Below, piece by piece: positions 31,590-42,347 of a stretch of 64,000 nucleotides of DNA; within the stretch, counting starts at the first letter, position 1; every line of letters begins with the position of its first letter. The notes beneath the pieces were generated by a model that did not search any database, was not told where the DNA came from, and saw only the letters and a program-made list of their open reading frames with translations. The translations under genes and the position numbers were made by a program. This DNA comes from Acanthosepion pharaonis (lineage: Eukaryota > Mollusca > Cephalopoda > Sepiida > Sepiidae), in NCBI GenBank assembly GCA_903632075.3, contig CAHIKZ030000028.1, forward strand, positions 412,501 through 476,500, written 5' to 3'.

Positions 31590-31972
31590 GAAAATGAGTG
31601 AAAGAAATCTGGAGCAGTGGATTAAAATCTAGTTTTGTGTGAAGACTGGAAGAAAGTGCTATTGAAATGTCAGTCTTATTAAAAATGGCTCATGATGAAC
31701 ATGGTATGAATACTAAGAACCGATGCAAATGTTTATTTGGAAGTGATGAAAGGGTTACAAGAATCTGTTCAGAGGAAAAACCCAAACTTTGGCTTGATAA
31801 ATGGATTCAACACCATGAAAATGCTTCTATAGATGAGGAGTTAGAAGTTCATGAATTCCTGTCTAAGAAATCCTTTATATGGAGTAAAAAGCTTTTTTTT
31901 TTTAGATATAGTGTCATAAAATACAAAGGCAAGATCTGTCAATTTAAAACAAAAAGGTTTAGGAAACTGTAA
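31590..31972 (+). pseudogene. mariner-like transposase relic, internally deleted
   Basis: The frame from 31592 reads MSERNLEQWIKI, a stop, then FCVKTG with shifts to a N-terminal mariner pattern (x-L-L-K-M-A-H-D-E-H). Later HHENASIDEELEVHEFLSKKS resembles the segment after the second catalytic Asp (normally D-N-A-P-A-H ... R-E-F-L-A-K-K). The middle, including the first Asp region, is deleted, and HHENAS has replaced the Asp motif. Non-functional. Confidence 0.55.
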
Positions 31973-32262
31973 TCAATGGAGAAACTTGAAAAATCAGGTA
32001 TAGCTGATCACGTGTAGATGAAGAAAGGATAGATAAACCAACCTTCATGGAAGAAAATTAATTGAGTAAAATATTCTATAAAAGAAAGACACAACATCCT
32101 ATGAAACATAAGATGACAAATAAAGTTCTTAAATCTAGACTTTGAAAACTTTATTTATCTAATGCATATACAAGTAGATGTGAGTCACAGAGTACGATTT
32201 TAAATGAATACATGCATCTGCTTATTGCAGGTTTAGTCATATCAAATTAAACTTGTCTACTA

Positions 32263-32440
32263 TCTATATATAAAATTGTGACTTCCGTTAATTCATCTGT
32301 TTGTGCGTCTGTCTGTCACATCCTCTAAAATAGCCATACACTGACTGATCAAAGCCAAATTTTGGGGAGACATGCAAACAGGTAAGGGGTACAAAGTACA
32401 GTTGGTTTTACTAGGGTGCATAACTTAGTACAATAAATTT
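32263..32440 (+). mobile_element. Helitron-like 5' end (tentative)
   Basis: TCTATATATAAAATTGTGAC followed by GTCTGTCTGTCAC is typical of animal Helitron 5' termini. No hairpin/CTRR 3' end or Rep/helicase sequence was found. A 20-bp tandem repeat (GATATGATAGGTGTTTTATT) lies just downstream at 32537-32579. Confidence 0.35.
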
Positions 32441-32579
32441 TCATTCATTTTTCAAAAAAGAATTAATGAAAATTTTAAAAACAAGTGGTTTGTGAAACTG
32501 AACGAAATGCGGAGTTTGTAAATCTCAACAAAAAAATGATATGATAGGTGTTTTATTGATATGATAGGTGTTTTATTCA

Positions 32580-32845
32580 GGGCTTCACTTGCTTGGCCTG
32601 GATGGGTGACACTTGGGACAACTTCTGTTATGTCACTCTCACCACCACCACCAGCACCATCAATACTGCTCTTCTCAAGATTACAGCATGTGGCTGGCAA
32701 TATGAACAGGCAGCATCAGAACTACCAGAGGGACAGTCTGTCCCTCACCAAGGGTAGACCAGAACTGACTTCCTCAACTCCAATTGTGACTGCTAACATA
32801 CAGCAGCAACTGGAAAACATCAATGTCCGATTTATTGTCACTTGA
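32580..32845 (+). CDS. Candidate exon or TE ORF piece, unknown
   Basis: A stretch clearly GC-richer than its surroundings follows TTTTATTCAG, a plausible splice acceptor. The open frame gives RLQHVAGNMNRQHQNYQRDS and then TSSTPIVTANIQQQLENI, with balanced codon use. It ends in TGA at 32843. No domain or family was recognised and no matching donor site is clear. It could be a terminal exon, a retrocopy fragment or an old TE ORF. Confidence 0.3.
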
Positions 32846-33014
32846 CCTCAATTTTTTTTTTCTTTTTTGTTCTTTTGTTTACTGTCAATCTAATGGGTGT
32901 CACTTAGAAGATCCGTCATCCACTGGCCGTAAAACAGAAAAACCTGAGATTAAGCTAAAATCAAACATTCCTCTTCTACATGGATATCCACATGATAGTG
33001 CCTTTTATATATGA

Positions 33015-33597
33015 AAAATAATATGTCTACATTGACAATGCCCCAACGTAGGAATGATCAGAGATTTTCTTCTTTTAGGCAAGTCAAGGTAAAAAAAAAA
33101 AAAAAATTTGCCACTCAAGTATTGTAATGGAGACTTCTTTGACCCAAATGATCTAATTCCGGAACTGTGTCTGTAATTAGACAGTCCAATGTTGCAAGGT
33201 TATATTTCTTAATGTTTTTCTATAATATTACATCACTTATTCAAACTGGTTTATCTTCTTAACTTTGACATCCGCCTTCCGCAGTTCAGCATTTCTTTAA
33301 ATATACACATGCACAGACACACACAGATATATATATGCAAGTATAAATATAAGCTCACAGAAATATATGCAAATATATATACAGGCATTCTGTTCCTCTA
33401 ACAAATACAAGTAAACCTAATTCAAAAAAAGCTTTCATTATAGAAGAATTATTTTATATGAGTGAGGTTACCTAACCTTGCTAATGTATTGTATCAGACA
33501 GTGCTCAACTGACCCTACTGTGCAAATTAAAATTATAAAATGCCAACAATTTACCCATTGGAGTATATATACATATATATATATATATATATTCGGG
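33015..33597. other. AT-rich sequence, nothing assigned
   Basis: No gene or repeat family. A short (AT)n run ends at about 33592. Confidence 0.4.
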
Positions 33598-34145
33598 TTC
33601 AGCATGTTCCAAAGGTTTTGATGAACAATTTCTTTCTGTATTCTTTATATAAGCAAAGATATTTGAAATTAAATTATTTTTTATTTTAATTCAATAAAGT
33701 TGAGATTTTTTTTTAAAGAATTTCTTACATTTAATATTGTTCTAATGGGTAAAAAAGTGGAAATTTGTTTTTGTAAGGAAAGAGAGCCTACTGTTTGTAA
33801 TTTTATTAAAATAAGCCTATTATTTTTTTTTTTGTTAAAGGTTTATTTTTTTTATATGTGTTTTTAAAGAAAATAATTTATTAATGATAATTTTTAAAAA
33901 TTGTCCTTTAATAAACAAAAAGTATTAAATATTCTACAATTCACTCATTAACATTGCCATTGTTTATTTAAAAAATGAAAGAATGATGTTCGGTTTAAAT
34001 CAGAAATGCTAAAATATCAGCATAGTTTTTACTGTGTTTTCTAAAGCTAACAATTTCATACGTTTTAATTCACACATATTTTTACTTATATATAAGGAGC
34101 ACAAAAATAAATTGTTTATCAAAACATTCCTTGGAACATGCTGAA
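33598..34145. mobile_element. MITE with about 32-bp terminal inverted repeats
   Basis: The left end TTCAGCATGTTCCAAAGG ... GATGAACAA and the right end, inverted, TTCAGCATGTTCCAAGG ... GATAAACAA form TIRs around about 480 bp of very AT-rich, non-coding interior. No clear target-site duplication. The superfamily is not identified. Confidence 0.75.
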
Positions 34146-34957
34146 ACAAAATACATATTGTTTTAAGAGTCTAAATGTTCTAGTTTAGGAATTTAAACCA
34201 GGCACACATACACACAAATGAATGTCTTTTATTATAGGAATAGATTTATAAGGATAATACAAGAATTATAGAAGATAGTATTCTAAAGGAAGATGAATGG
34301 AAATATACTTTGATTTGTTCAATATTATTTTCAGTGTTGAAAAACTAATACCTAAAAAAAGGTAAGATCAGTTTTTGTAAGAAAAACTTGAAAAAACTTT
34401 GTTGCTTGGTCATAAAAACCTATTCAACTCTACATGTAAACATGATTAATAACTAGTGACAAAGATACTTAAAAATTTTGGCTTGCAAAGCACGATAATG
34501 TTGAACATAAACAAAATAAATTTTAGCACCAAAATTCAACTACTATACTGGACTATTTTGCAATTTATCCAACACAGCAAAAAAATCTGTTTTAAAAAAA
34601 TCTTGTGAAAAAAAATTAAAGGGAAATCTATAACTTTGTTCAACTTAGGCTTGATTTCAATATGTGTCTAAAAAAGGAAAAAAGCATTTATTTTACACAA
34701 TAAATATTTAGTTTTCAATACAATTCTCTTCCTTGTCAATGCACTTCATTTAATCACAGGGGATCAAACATTATAAAATGAAAATTTCACATCAAAATTT
34801 CCTATAGATCAATTTGGAACTCTCTTGATGTGAGAAAAGAAGGTAAAAAAAGTCCTTAAATTTTGTGTAGCTAAATGGAAAGAAAAATCCAACCAGAATG
34901 ACTTTTACAAAGATATCTGTGTGGGTGGTCAAATTAGCATAATATAAGAACATAACA

Positions 34958-34961
<4 letters not shown>
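34146..34961. other. AT-rich sequence, nothing assigned
   Basis: No gene or repeat family recognised. Confidence 0.4.

Positions 34962-34988
<27 letters not shown>
34962..34988. repeat. (AT)n microsatellite
   Basis: Dinucleotide run abutting the LTR-like element. Confidence 0.95.
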
Positions 34989-35940
34989 TGATGTAATGGA
35001 ATAACCTGTCACACCCATGAGTGAATACACTATAGGTAGTAACAACCTATAAGTATCTGTAAGTCAATGGACTGCAGAGACTAGCTGCGACCTGTTCCAG
35101 CTAGACAGTTGAACTCTCTGTCTTCGGGCAGAGAGGAACCTGGACAAGGCTCTGCCTTTGGGCAGAGTCTCGTTCAGGGAGGTAGACTGCCCCTGAACCT
35201 GTTTATGCGGGTTCAAAAGGGAATATTTTTGGCCGAGCCTACGGGCTCGGAGAACCCACGTTAAACTGGCCTTGAGCCACGTGCAACCCTCGTTGGGGGG
35301 TAGCTAAATATACTAGCTGCAATCTGTTACTCAGGTCTTAGCTGCTGTTGAACTCTCTGCCTTCAGGCAGAGAGGAACCCGGATGAAGCTATTCTGAAGG
35401 GCAGAGTCTCGTTCAGGGAGGTAGACTGACTTGATCCTGTTTATGTGGGGTCTACAGGGATTTTTTGGCTGAGCCTATGGTCTCGGGTAGCCCACATTAA
35501 ATGCGGCCTTGTGCCACATATGACTGTGTGGGGTAGTTGCTAGATACTCTAGCTGCGATCTGTTACTCAGGTCTTAGCTGCTGTCAAACTCTCTGCCTTT
35601 GGGCAGAGAAGAACCTGGATGACACTATGCCGAAGGGCAAAATCTCGTCCAGGGAGGTAAACAGACCTCAACCCATTTATGCGTGGTTTTTTGGCTAAGC
35701 CTATAGGCTTGGATGCCCGACATTAAATTGGGCCTTGTACCATATCTGACGACGTGGGGAGGTTAGATGGATCTGGGATCTGTTGAGTATGACTCAGACT
35801 TATGCAAGAACTACCGGTCTTCCAATAGTAGCACTCACTACTGGATTGACTTGCGATGACCTTGTGCATAACTGTTACTTTTATTTTTGTTGTACTGGTT
35901 TTTTACAATAAACTTTTAGTTATTTTATCCACCTTATTTT
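34989..35940 (+). mobile_element. LTR-like element with three tandem hairpin modules
   Basis: The outer parts match 39361-39622 (start TGATGTAATGGAATAACC; end with TTTTTTACAATAAAC, a polyadenylation-like signal, and TTTATCCACCTT). Between GAGACTAGCTG and ATCTGTTGAGTATGACTCAG the short copy has nothing, but this copy has three tandem units of about 232, 236 and 226 bp (35081, 35313, 35549). Each unit is GC-rich with strong hairpins, for example CTCTGCCTTCGGGCAGAG and CCGAGCCTACGGGCTCGG. No ORF. A solo LTR with a variable internal minisatellite is the best model. Confidence 0.7.
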
Positions 35941-35943
35941 TAT

Positions 35944-36123
35944 CCCTTCTCCCCACATATATGGGTTAAATAGTAAGACTTGTATCTGAACAGCATTATT
36001 ATCTCCAAAATGTTAATACAATATTCATTTGAAAAAACAAAAGAAAAAATTAATTCTTATGCTCCAAAAATGTTTTGGCTTTAAATAATCAGCAAAAGAT
36101 TGATAAGCCATAAGAAAACATAT

Positions 36124-36125
<2 letters not shown>
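35944..36125 (+). mobile_element. SINE body and tail fragment
   Basis: CCTTCTCCCCACATATATGG, GGTTAAATAGTA and ATGTTTTGGCTTTAAATAAT match the body and tail of the common SINE. The head is missing; the LTR-like element sits exactly where it should be. Confidence 0.65.
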
Positions 36126-36168
<43 letters not shown>

Positions 36169-36255
36169 CATAAAACATTAGGCAGCATATGATTTACATA
36201 CAAAGAAATAATCACACATAGATCTGATTGATTCTATGTGTGATTATTTCTTTTG

Positions 36256-36294
<39 letters not shown>
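36126..36294. repeat. Hairpin between two (AT)n tracts
   Basis: (AT)n at 36126-36164 and 36259-36294 flank an inverted repeat. AAAGAAATAATCACACATAG (36202-36221) pairs with CTATGTGTGATTATTTCTTT (36234-36253). The whole can fold into one long hairpin. Confidence 0.85.
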
Positions 36295-36300
<6 letters not shown>

Positions 36301-37050
36301 ACATGCACACATATACAGTCATTCAGTTGCCATATATATGTGTGTGTGTGTGTGAGTATTAAACCTTTTAAAAAACAATGTGAATAATATGGTAGACATA
36401 CTTCCTGTCAAAAGAGAGAAAACAAAATTTCTTAGACAAATAAATTTGTTTACTTGTCCAGAGATGTCACTGGTGAAATTTTTAGGTTTTTTTGTTTCAA
36501 ATTAATTCTCAACGTCATCTATAAGTGTGGAATAAATCATTAATGCCAAATCCAAGAGGAAGTTGGAACCACAAGAATGGCTTCCAACTTTGATCAAATG
36601 GAATGGTTGGTCAAAGAAAATCTTATTAATATCAACGTCATATGGTCCAGTGAAATCCACCAAGACTTTAGAATAAAGGAAGTAATGGACATGTATTTAA
36701 AATTCATCTTACTTCAGATTTTAATACTTGAAATATATAAATCAAATACTTTAATATTTGAAATATATAAATCAAAAGAGTTATTTTTCATAAAATTTTA
36801 TATCAAAATTTACTGAAATAAGTTATTCTAAATAAACATTTTTTTATCAGCTGCATGTGACCATATCAAACAATCACTGTGATTGCATAAAAAGGATACA
36901 AAAAAGTCTCATACTAAAAATTAAAGAGAAGATAAGCACTCACCATTCCACAATATATAAATTGTCTTAGATTAAAAAATTAGAGATACAATAAGCACCC
37001 CAATTTAGCAATATACAAATTGTCTCTAATAATCTATTATCATTTATAAA
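36295..37050. other. Unassigned AT-rich sequence with short duplications
   Basis: Two short tandem duplications are visible: GAAATATATAAATCAAA at 36730-36775, and a unit with AAGCAC-C-C ... AAATTGTCT near 36925-37030. The short frame at 36577 shows no family match. Confidence 0.4.
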
Positions 37051-37051
37051 G

Positions 37052-37169
37052 GCTTATGGCCATATCACATTGAAACACCAGTTCTCATACAATCACCGAA
37101 GTTAAGCAACATCAGGCCCGGTTAGTATTTAGATGGGTGACCATTTGGGAAACCAGGTGCCATAAGCTT
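37052..37169 (+). rRNA. 5S rRNA-derived SINE head, full-length
   Basis: 118 bp align end to end with 5S rRNA (about 120 nt). GAAGTTAAGCAACATCAGGC covers the A box, and GGTTAGTATTTAGATGGG followed by TGACC covers the C box of the internal pol III promoter. The terminal stem is still a perfect 9-bp pair (GCTTATGGC with GCCATAAGC), although loop B/C regions are diverged. SINE sequence follows directly, so it is a SINE head or a retroposed pseudogene, not a tandem-array 5S gene. Confidence 0.8.
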
Positions 37170-37357
37170 GGATGTATAGGTGGTGTAATGGATAATGGCT
37201 CAGAATTAGAAACTGTATAGCCGAGTGACAATTCCAGTTAGGTTCATTATATTCACTTACGCACAAATACTCTTGGAAAAGGTATGAATCCACTTCTTCT
37301 CTCTCCCCCCCGAGCTATGGGTTAATCAGTAAATGCATCAGTAAATCATTATTATCT

Positions 37358-37388
<31 letters not shown>

Positions 37389-37465
37389 AATTTAAAAAAT
37401 ATATATTCTAGCTTTAAATAACCTGCAAAAGTTGATAAGCCATAAAAAACAAAGCAATCAATATT
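37170..37465 (+). mobile_element. SINE downstream of the 5S head
   Basis: The tRNA-like piece (GGTGGTGTAATGGATAATGG) is followed by the family body and, after a long poly-A, the tail CTAGCTTTAAATAACCTGC ... TTGATAAGCCATAAA. Together with 37052-37169 it makes a 5S-tRNA-like-tail composite. Confidence 0.75.
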
Positions 37466-38179
37466 ATCTAAGATTATAATTTGAAAAAAATAAAGCTCAA
37501 TGCTTATACAAAAAGTACTTTTGAACCTAGCAATGCATGAAAAACTGAAATATCTGCCTTTATATTTATATGTGGGAGAATTGCATTTACATTCAATTTA
37601 TGCCACAAGGTGTGGCATGTTACCAAGTACTGCAAGATGGGATAAAAGTAAGTTGGGGAGAGGAAGACAAATGTTTAATATCCAAAGAGAGAATCAGATT
37701 TCAAAAATGAAAGGGAAAAAAAATTACCTCAGCAAATATGTTAAGGGTTTATGTTACAAACATAAGGGGGTCTTGCTATTCATATAAAATTATAAAATAA
37801 ACTGCAAATGCAGGCTTTTCCTTGAACACAAGTTATAGTATGCTTCGAAACAATTTTGACTCTCTCTTACCATTTACAAAATATAGAACACTAGCATCTT
37901 CACATATGTGAATACATACCAATGTACACTCTTGTTTTTTTGTTTTTAAATGCCATATCCCTTCGATATGTTGGTAAACACGGCTCTCCATAATTTCCTT
38001 TTCTTCATTAACTATGGCTTCATTTTGTTTTATGGTACATCAACCTTTACCAAGTTATTTAATGCCAAATTCTGTTATACAATAGACAGGTTTGGTTTGA
38101 ACAAGAGTCAAACAGATAGACATAGGTTTATTTTCCAAGATTAAAAAAGATGCTATATATAGGCTTGGTTTGCACAAAT
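37466..38179. other. Unassigned sequence
   Basis: The two short plus-strand frames (37500-37787, 37950-38144) have no recognisable motif and no supporting context. Confidence 0.35.
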
Positions 38180-38405
38180 CTGAATTACCAGACTTTCTGA
38201 GGAAAGATAGTGGAGTAGTTGCCTCCACAGCTTAGAATTCAGAATTTTCATTCTTTTCAACTAGTTGCCACCAAGGCAAGAGAGCATAATCTACCCTGCT
38301 ATTTAACACATAATTCGTAAGGAAAAGAGATGGATTCATGCCTTTCCCAAGGTCATAATTATGAAAATTGATGCAAGAGACTAGGCCAGAATTTGAACTT
38401 GGCTC
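38180..38405 (-). mobile_element. tRNA-like SINE copy (minus)
   Basis: GAGCCAAGTTCAAATTCTGG on the minus strand marks the B box. TACCTTGG-type and ATGTGTTAAATAGCAGGG body strings follow. Diverged but colinear with 14781-15182. Confidence 0.65.
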
Positions 38406-38574
38406 ATCAATTCTTAACTTATAAATATAATATGCAAGTATTACTTACAGGATTTACAGTTGTGTTATCATATGTGACTATATACTTTTCAAAGGCTATT
38501 TTCTCTCATATTTTTATAGTAATTGTTCTGATGAGCTCTTTTTTGATACCATGAATTTAAGGGCAGTACTAGAT

Positions 38575-38880
38575 TAGCAGTTAGTTCTCATCATTTTACA
38601 GTTGAAATGGTGTGATGCAACCATAAGTTCTATGCTAACAGTTTCTTCTCTCGCACTTCTCGCTTGTGGAATTCTCTTCCAGCTTCTTGCTTTCCAGTCA
38701 AATTTATTCTTCAAAAATTTAAATGCAATGTCAATCGTTATCTTCAGTCCACTTAATTTATGTTCTCTCTCTTAAATAATGTTTTCTTTTATTCACATAT
38801 TCTCTCACTCAGTAACCCCAGACACTCAGTGTCTTAGTGGTTTCATTGCCCTGCTTGAGGAGGAATGATTAAAAAAAGAA
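38575..38880 (+). pseudogene. LINE ORF2 C-terminus and 3' end
   Basis: The translation near 38645-38745 gives FFSRTSRLWNSLPASCFPVK, then LQKFKCNVNRYL. This is the conserved C-terminal end of CR1/Jockey/L2-like LINE polyproteins (R-x-x-x-x-W-N-x-L-P). The 3' UTR end (GTCTTAGTGGTTTCATTGCC, TTGAGGAGGAATG, A-rich) follows. 5'-truncated, dead. Confidence 0.7.
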
Positions 38881-39360
38881 AAATAATACGATATAAAAAT
38901 AAACAGAAACCTCATTAGCAGGGCATATTTGTTCAAATTGATGTTACTATGTAAAACAATACAAAAACTTTATGTGAGTGAAATGAGTATTAACAAATTT
39001 AAAAAAATAAAAGTAATTATAGTTTTGTTGCTTCTATAACTTTGCCAAAACTTTATCTTCCCATTAATGTTTGATTAACTTACTTAAAAGATAAAAATAC
39101 TTTTATATGTTATCATTTCAAAGATGACTAATACTTGATTTATCAGCTTGGTTACATCAGTTGAGACCAATTTTACTGTATTTCATTTACCATTCTTGCA
39201 ATCATGCGGAAACTATGCCAGAAGGCTAGTCAAGAAATATTGCTCTTGGCTGGGCCCATGGGAGAGAAAATCTGATGTCATGGAAGCCCAAAACTTTCTA
39301 TGACCCCAGAATAGACATCACTAAGGAAGCATTCTGGTGTGCAATATTTGTATATAAAAC
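38881..39360. other. Unassigned sequence
   Basis: No feature recognised. Confidence 0.35.
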
Positions 39361-39622
39361 TGATGTAATGGAATAACCTGTCACCCCCATGAGTGACTAC
39401 ACTATAGGTAGTAACTACCTATAAGTACTTGTAAGTCAACAGAATACAGAGACTAGCTGGAATCTGTTGAGTATGACTCAGACTTACGCGAGAACTACCA
39501 ACCTTCCAATAGTAGCACTCACTACTGGATTGACTTGCGACAACCTTGTACATAACTGTTACCTTTATTCTTATTGTACTGTTTTTTTACAATAAACCTT
39601 TACTCATTTTATCCACCTTGTT
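39361..39622 (+). mobile_element. LTR-like element, short form without modules
   Basis: Colinear with the two outer parts of 34989-35940. Starts TGATGTAATGGAATAACC, contains GAGTATGACTCAG, and ends with TTTTTTACAATAAACC and TTTATCCACCTT. The hairpin modules are absent. No flanking duplication was found. Confidence 0.7.
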
Positions 39623-39979
39623 TTTCAAGTATATATTCCTATTAGCACAGAATATAACAAAAACAAATATGTATATTTTATGAAAATTCTACAATTATCT
39701 TGACTTATAGGTCATCTGAATAATTATTTGAAAAGCTATTTCTTAAAAATCTAAAATGGTTTTGAACAGGTTTAAACGGCACAAACATATTAGCTTTTCA
39801 AATTAAGTGACTTATTACATATTAATAAAAACAATCTTAAGATTAAAAAAAAAAGTTAAGTTTTAATGAAATGTAAACTTTATTGTATCAGGACAATTCA
39901 TTTACAGTGTATCCTTTCCAATTATAAACAATATACCAACTGATAAAACTGGTCCTGTAACTTGTTGAATCTATAAAAG

Positions 39980-39982
<3 letters not shown>
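39623..39982. other. AT-rich sequence, nothing assigned
   Basis: No feature recognised. Confidence 0.4.

Positions 39983-40027
<45 letters not shown>
39983..40027. repeat. (GT)n microsatellite
   Basis: Long uninterrupted run. Confidence 0.95.
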
Positions 40028-40031
<4 letters not shown>

Positions 40032-40169
40032 AAAATTATGTCAAATGCAAAACAATTATTCTCACTCTTGTGGGTTACGTCAGAACCAGTAAAGTTAAAA
40101 TATACAATATTTTCAGACCATGCCTCTTTAGTGTATGTTTATAACTCTGTGGTAAATTGAAGCTAATGG

Positions 40170-40170
<1 letters not shown>

Positions 40171-40215
<45 letters not shown>
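40171..40215. repeat. (AT)n microsatellite
   Basis: Dinucleotide run. Confidence 0.95.
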
Positions 40216-40217
<2 letters not shown>

Positions 40218-40306
40218 AGTAATGAATTTGTGTTTGAACTTTTTGTTCAAAATAAAAAAAAGGAATTAATTTGTTTTAGTTCTTGAAAATGGTCACCCCA
40301 AACCAA

Positions 40307-40310
<4 letters not shown>

Positions 40311-40356
<46 letters not shown>
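40311..40356. repeat. (AT)n microsatellite
   Basis: Dinucleotide run abutting a hairpin element. Confidence 0.95.
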
Positions 40357-40358
<2 letters not shown>

Positions 40359-40359
<1 letters not shown>

Positions 40360-40432
40360 TTAAACCTAGAAGGCCAGACAAACCTACCAAGTTTCACCTT
40401 GATAGGTTTGTCTGGCTCTCTAGGTTTTAACT
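40359..40432. repeat. Inverted repeat hairpin, arms about 33 bp
   Basis: TTAAACCTAGAAGGCCAGAC (40360-40379) and its continuation to ACCAAG pair with CTTGATAGGTTTGTCTGG ... CTAGGTTTTAA (40397-40432) around TTTCAC. A few mismatches. Confidence 0.85.
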
Positions 40433-40670
40433 AGGTCTGTTTCTACTGACTATATTGAGCACTTTATTTAGTTATTTTGCTTACTCGTATCAGGTTTTTG
40501 CGGGGGGGGCTTTGGACTTGCATGCTAGATGATTATTTTTGGCCAATGTACATGTTCTTGGCTCTTTTTTTATAATTTTTTTCCCTTTGGTATTGGTTTG
40601 ATTATTTGCAAAATCAAGACACGAAGGTTTTCTGAACAAGTATAATTTCTTATACTTATAAAATTATTAC

Positions 40671-40675
<5 letters not shown>

Positions 40676-40728
<53 letters not shown>
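40676..40728. repeat. (AT)n microsatellite
   Basis: Dinucleotide run at the edge of the next repeat. Confidence 0.95.
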
Positions 40729-40732
<4 letters not shown>

Positions 40733-40895
40733 TTAATGTATGTTATATTTATGGGTAAACATACTCAATATCACATAGAATGTATGTAAATATGAGAGTA
40801 GACACTGAGGTCAACACTGAGTGGTGTGTCTGTTTCAGTCTTGAACACAATCTTCATAGCCTGAAGATTGCATTCATGCATGAAAAAAACTGTTG
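40729..40895. mobile_element. Compact repeat with two facing hammerhead-like motifs
   Basis: Same family as 29517 (ATATTTATGGGTAAAC, ACTCAATATCA, GACACTGAGGTCAACACTGA). A minus motif (about 40825-40857) ends in TCTTCAT. A plus motif starts at 40861 with CTGAAGA, then a TGCA-loop-TGCA hairpin, then GAAAA. The two sit head to head with three bases between. Confidence 0.65.
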
Positions 40896-41439
40896 CTGCT
40901 TAAATTCCATTCTTTGATAGAATTTCTGAGAATTTTGAAATGTGATTATTTTTTCATTATTTAATTTTATTTTTTTTTAATCATTTAATTAATGCTACCA
41001 CTGTTAATTTAGTTTTAAATTTTTCATATCCTAATCTCAACTAAATTAGATATAAAAAGTTTATATTTTAAGAAAAAAAATTCATGTATAACTATCTGCC
41101 TTTAAATTGCTAAGTGAATTTTTTAATGAAGGACAATGTCTTTAACAGACACCAAAACCTACTAAATCTCTTATTAGAAGAATAACATAAAAATATTCTG
41201 CAACAGGAAGAAAAATAATTCTAAATGGCTAATTGAGGTCATAAAGTAAAAAAGAAAAATAATAAATTTTCTCAAAGGAATAAAAAGACATTTATTTCAG
41301 AAGTGGACAAAACTCAGTAAACATTCGTGATGGCAAAAGTAAGTGCACATCTGGATATGACTTCATGTATTTGCCTTAAAGGAAGTTCTCATGTTGATGA
41401 CAGGCACAAAAAACAGCAGGAACACCATGACAAGGTATT
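40896..41439. other. AT-rich sequence, nothing assigned
   Basis: No gene recognised. Confidence 0.4.
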
Positions 41440-41900
41440 AAAAAAAAAAGGAGGAAGAAAGGAGTAACCATAAATTGTAAGAAAACATATTGTATGGTTG
41501 TCAGCAAGAGAAAATTCCAAAATGTGAGCTATATATTGGAGATAGCAAAATTAAACAAGGTCAGAAATTTAAATATTTGGAAACCAAAAGGTGTATCGGA
41601 ATGGCGAAAGATGGTTTTCAAAAGCTAAACAATGTATTAAGAAACAGGTAAATTTCAGCAGCAACAAAGGAAAGAGTGCTGAAGTGCAAACCTCTTATAT
41701 GGCAGTGAATGTTGGACAATTTCCTCAAAGAGGAAGAGATTTGAAGCAACAGAGATGTGGTTCTACAGAAGGATGCTAATACCATAGGTAGAACATGTGA
41801 GAAATGAGGAATTTTAAGGAAAATGGAAACAAAAAGGACACTTACAAAGAGAATGTTGAAATTTCTGGGACACATAATGAAGAAAAGGGTCTTAAAATTA
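41440..41900 (+). pseudogene. LINE (RTE-like) RT fragment, copy 3
   Basis: The broken translation contains NCKKTYCMVVSKRKFQNVSY (matching N-x-x-K-T-x-x-M-V-x-S-K), KVRNLNIWK (V-x-x-F-x-Y-L-G), then C-W-T/I-S-like and K-F-L/F-W-D/H-I-M-x-K traces. It covers the end of the RT domain to the C-terminal block. Several stops and deletions. Confidence 0.7.
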
Positions 41901-42269
41901 TGAATGAAAAAATATCTTCCTTAGAAACATGTTGTGAGGAAAGTATCATTATTACTTTTAACTAGTACATACTTTCATTTTAATTCAAGTGGCTTTTTAT
42001 TGAAACTTTTACCCAGGCCATCAATCCACAGCAATGAGTAGACCGGTCATTATGAATGTGATGGACACTCAGTACACAATCTTACTGATGACAGTAACTC
42101 TCATAGTGCAGGAAGGCCCTCTCTGATTTATTGCCAAGTTACATCAGAGTCATGCAACTGGTTGTCAATATATTCCATATGGCTGGGTATGTCCTGGACA
42201 GCCATCATATATGTACCTCTCAAAAGTTACTGTACTAATCTAACTATGCTATCAAGATGTATATATGTT

Positions 42270-42276
<7 letters not shown>
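41901..42276. other. Unassigned sequence
   Basis: No feature recognised. Confidence 0.35.

Positions 42277-42339
<63 letters not shown>
42277..42339. repeat. (AT)n microsatellite
   Basis: Long dinucleotide run on the left edge of an LTR-like repeat. Confidence 0.95.
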
Positions 42340-42342
<3 letters not shown>

Positions 42343-42347
42343 GTTGA

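Noticed and set aside
37052..37169. Functional 5S rRNA gene
   Set aside because: The internal loops are diverged and SINE sequence follows directly, without a T-run terminator at the 3' end.
37500..37787. 95-codon plus-strand frame
   Set aside because: No recognisable domain, AT-rich codon use, no splice or promoter support.
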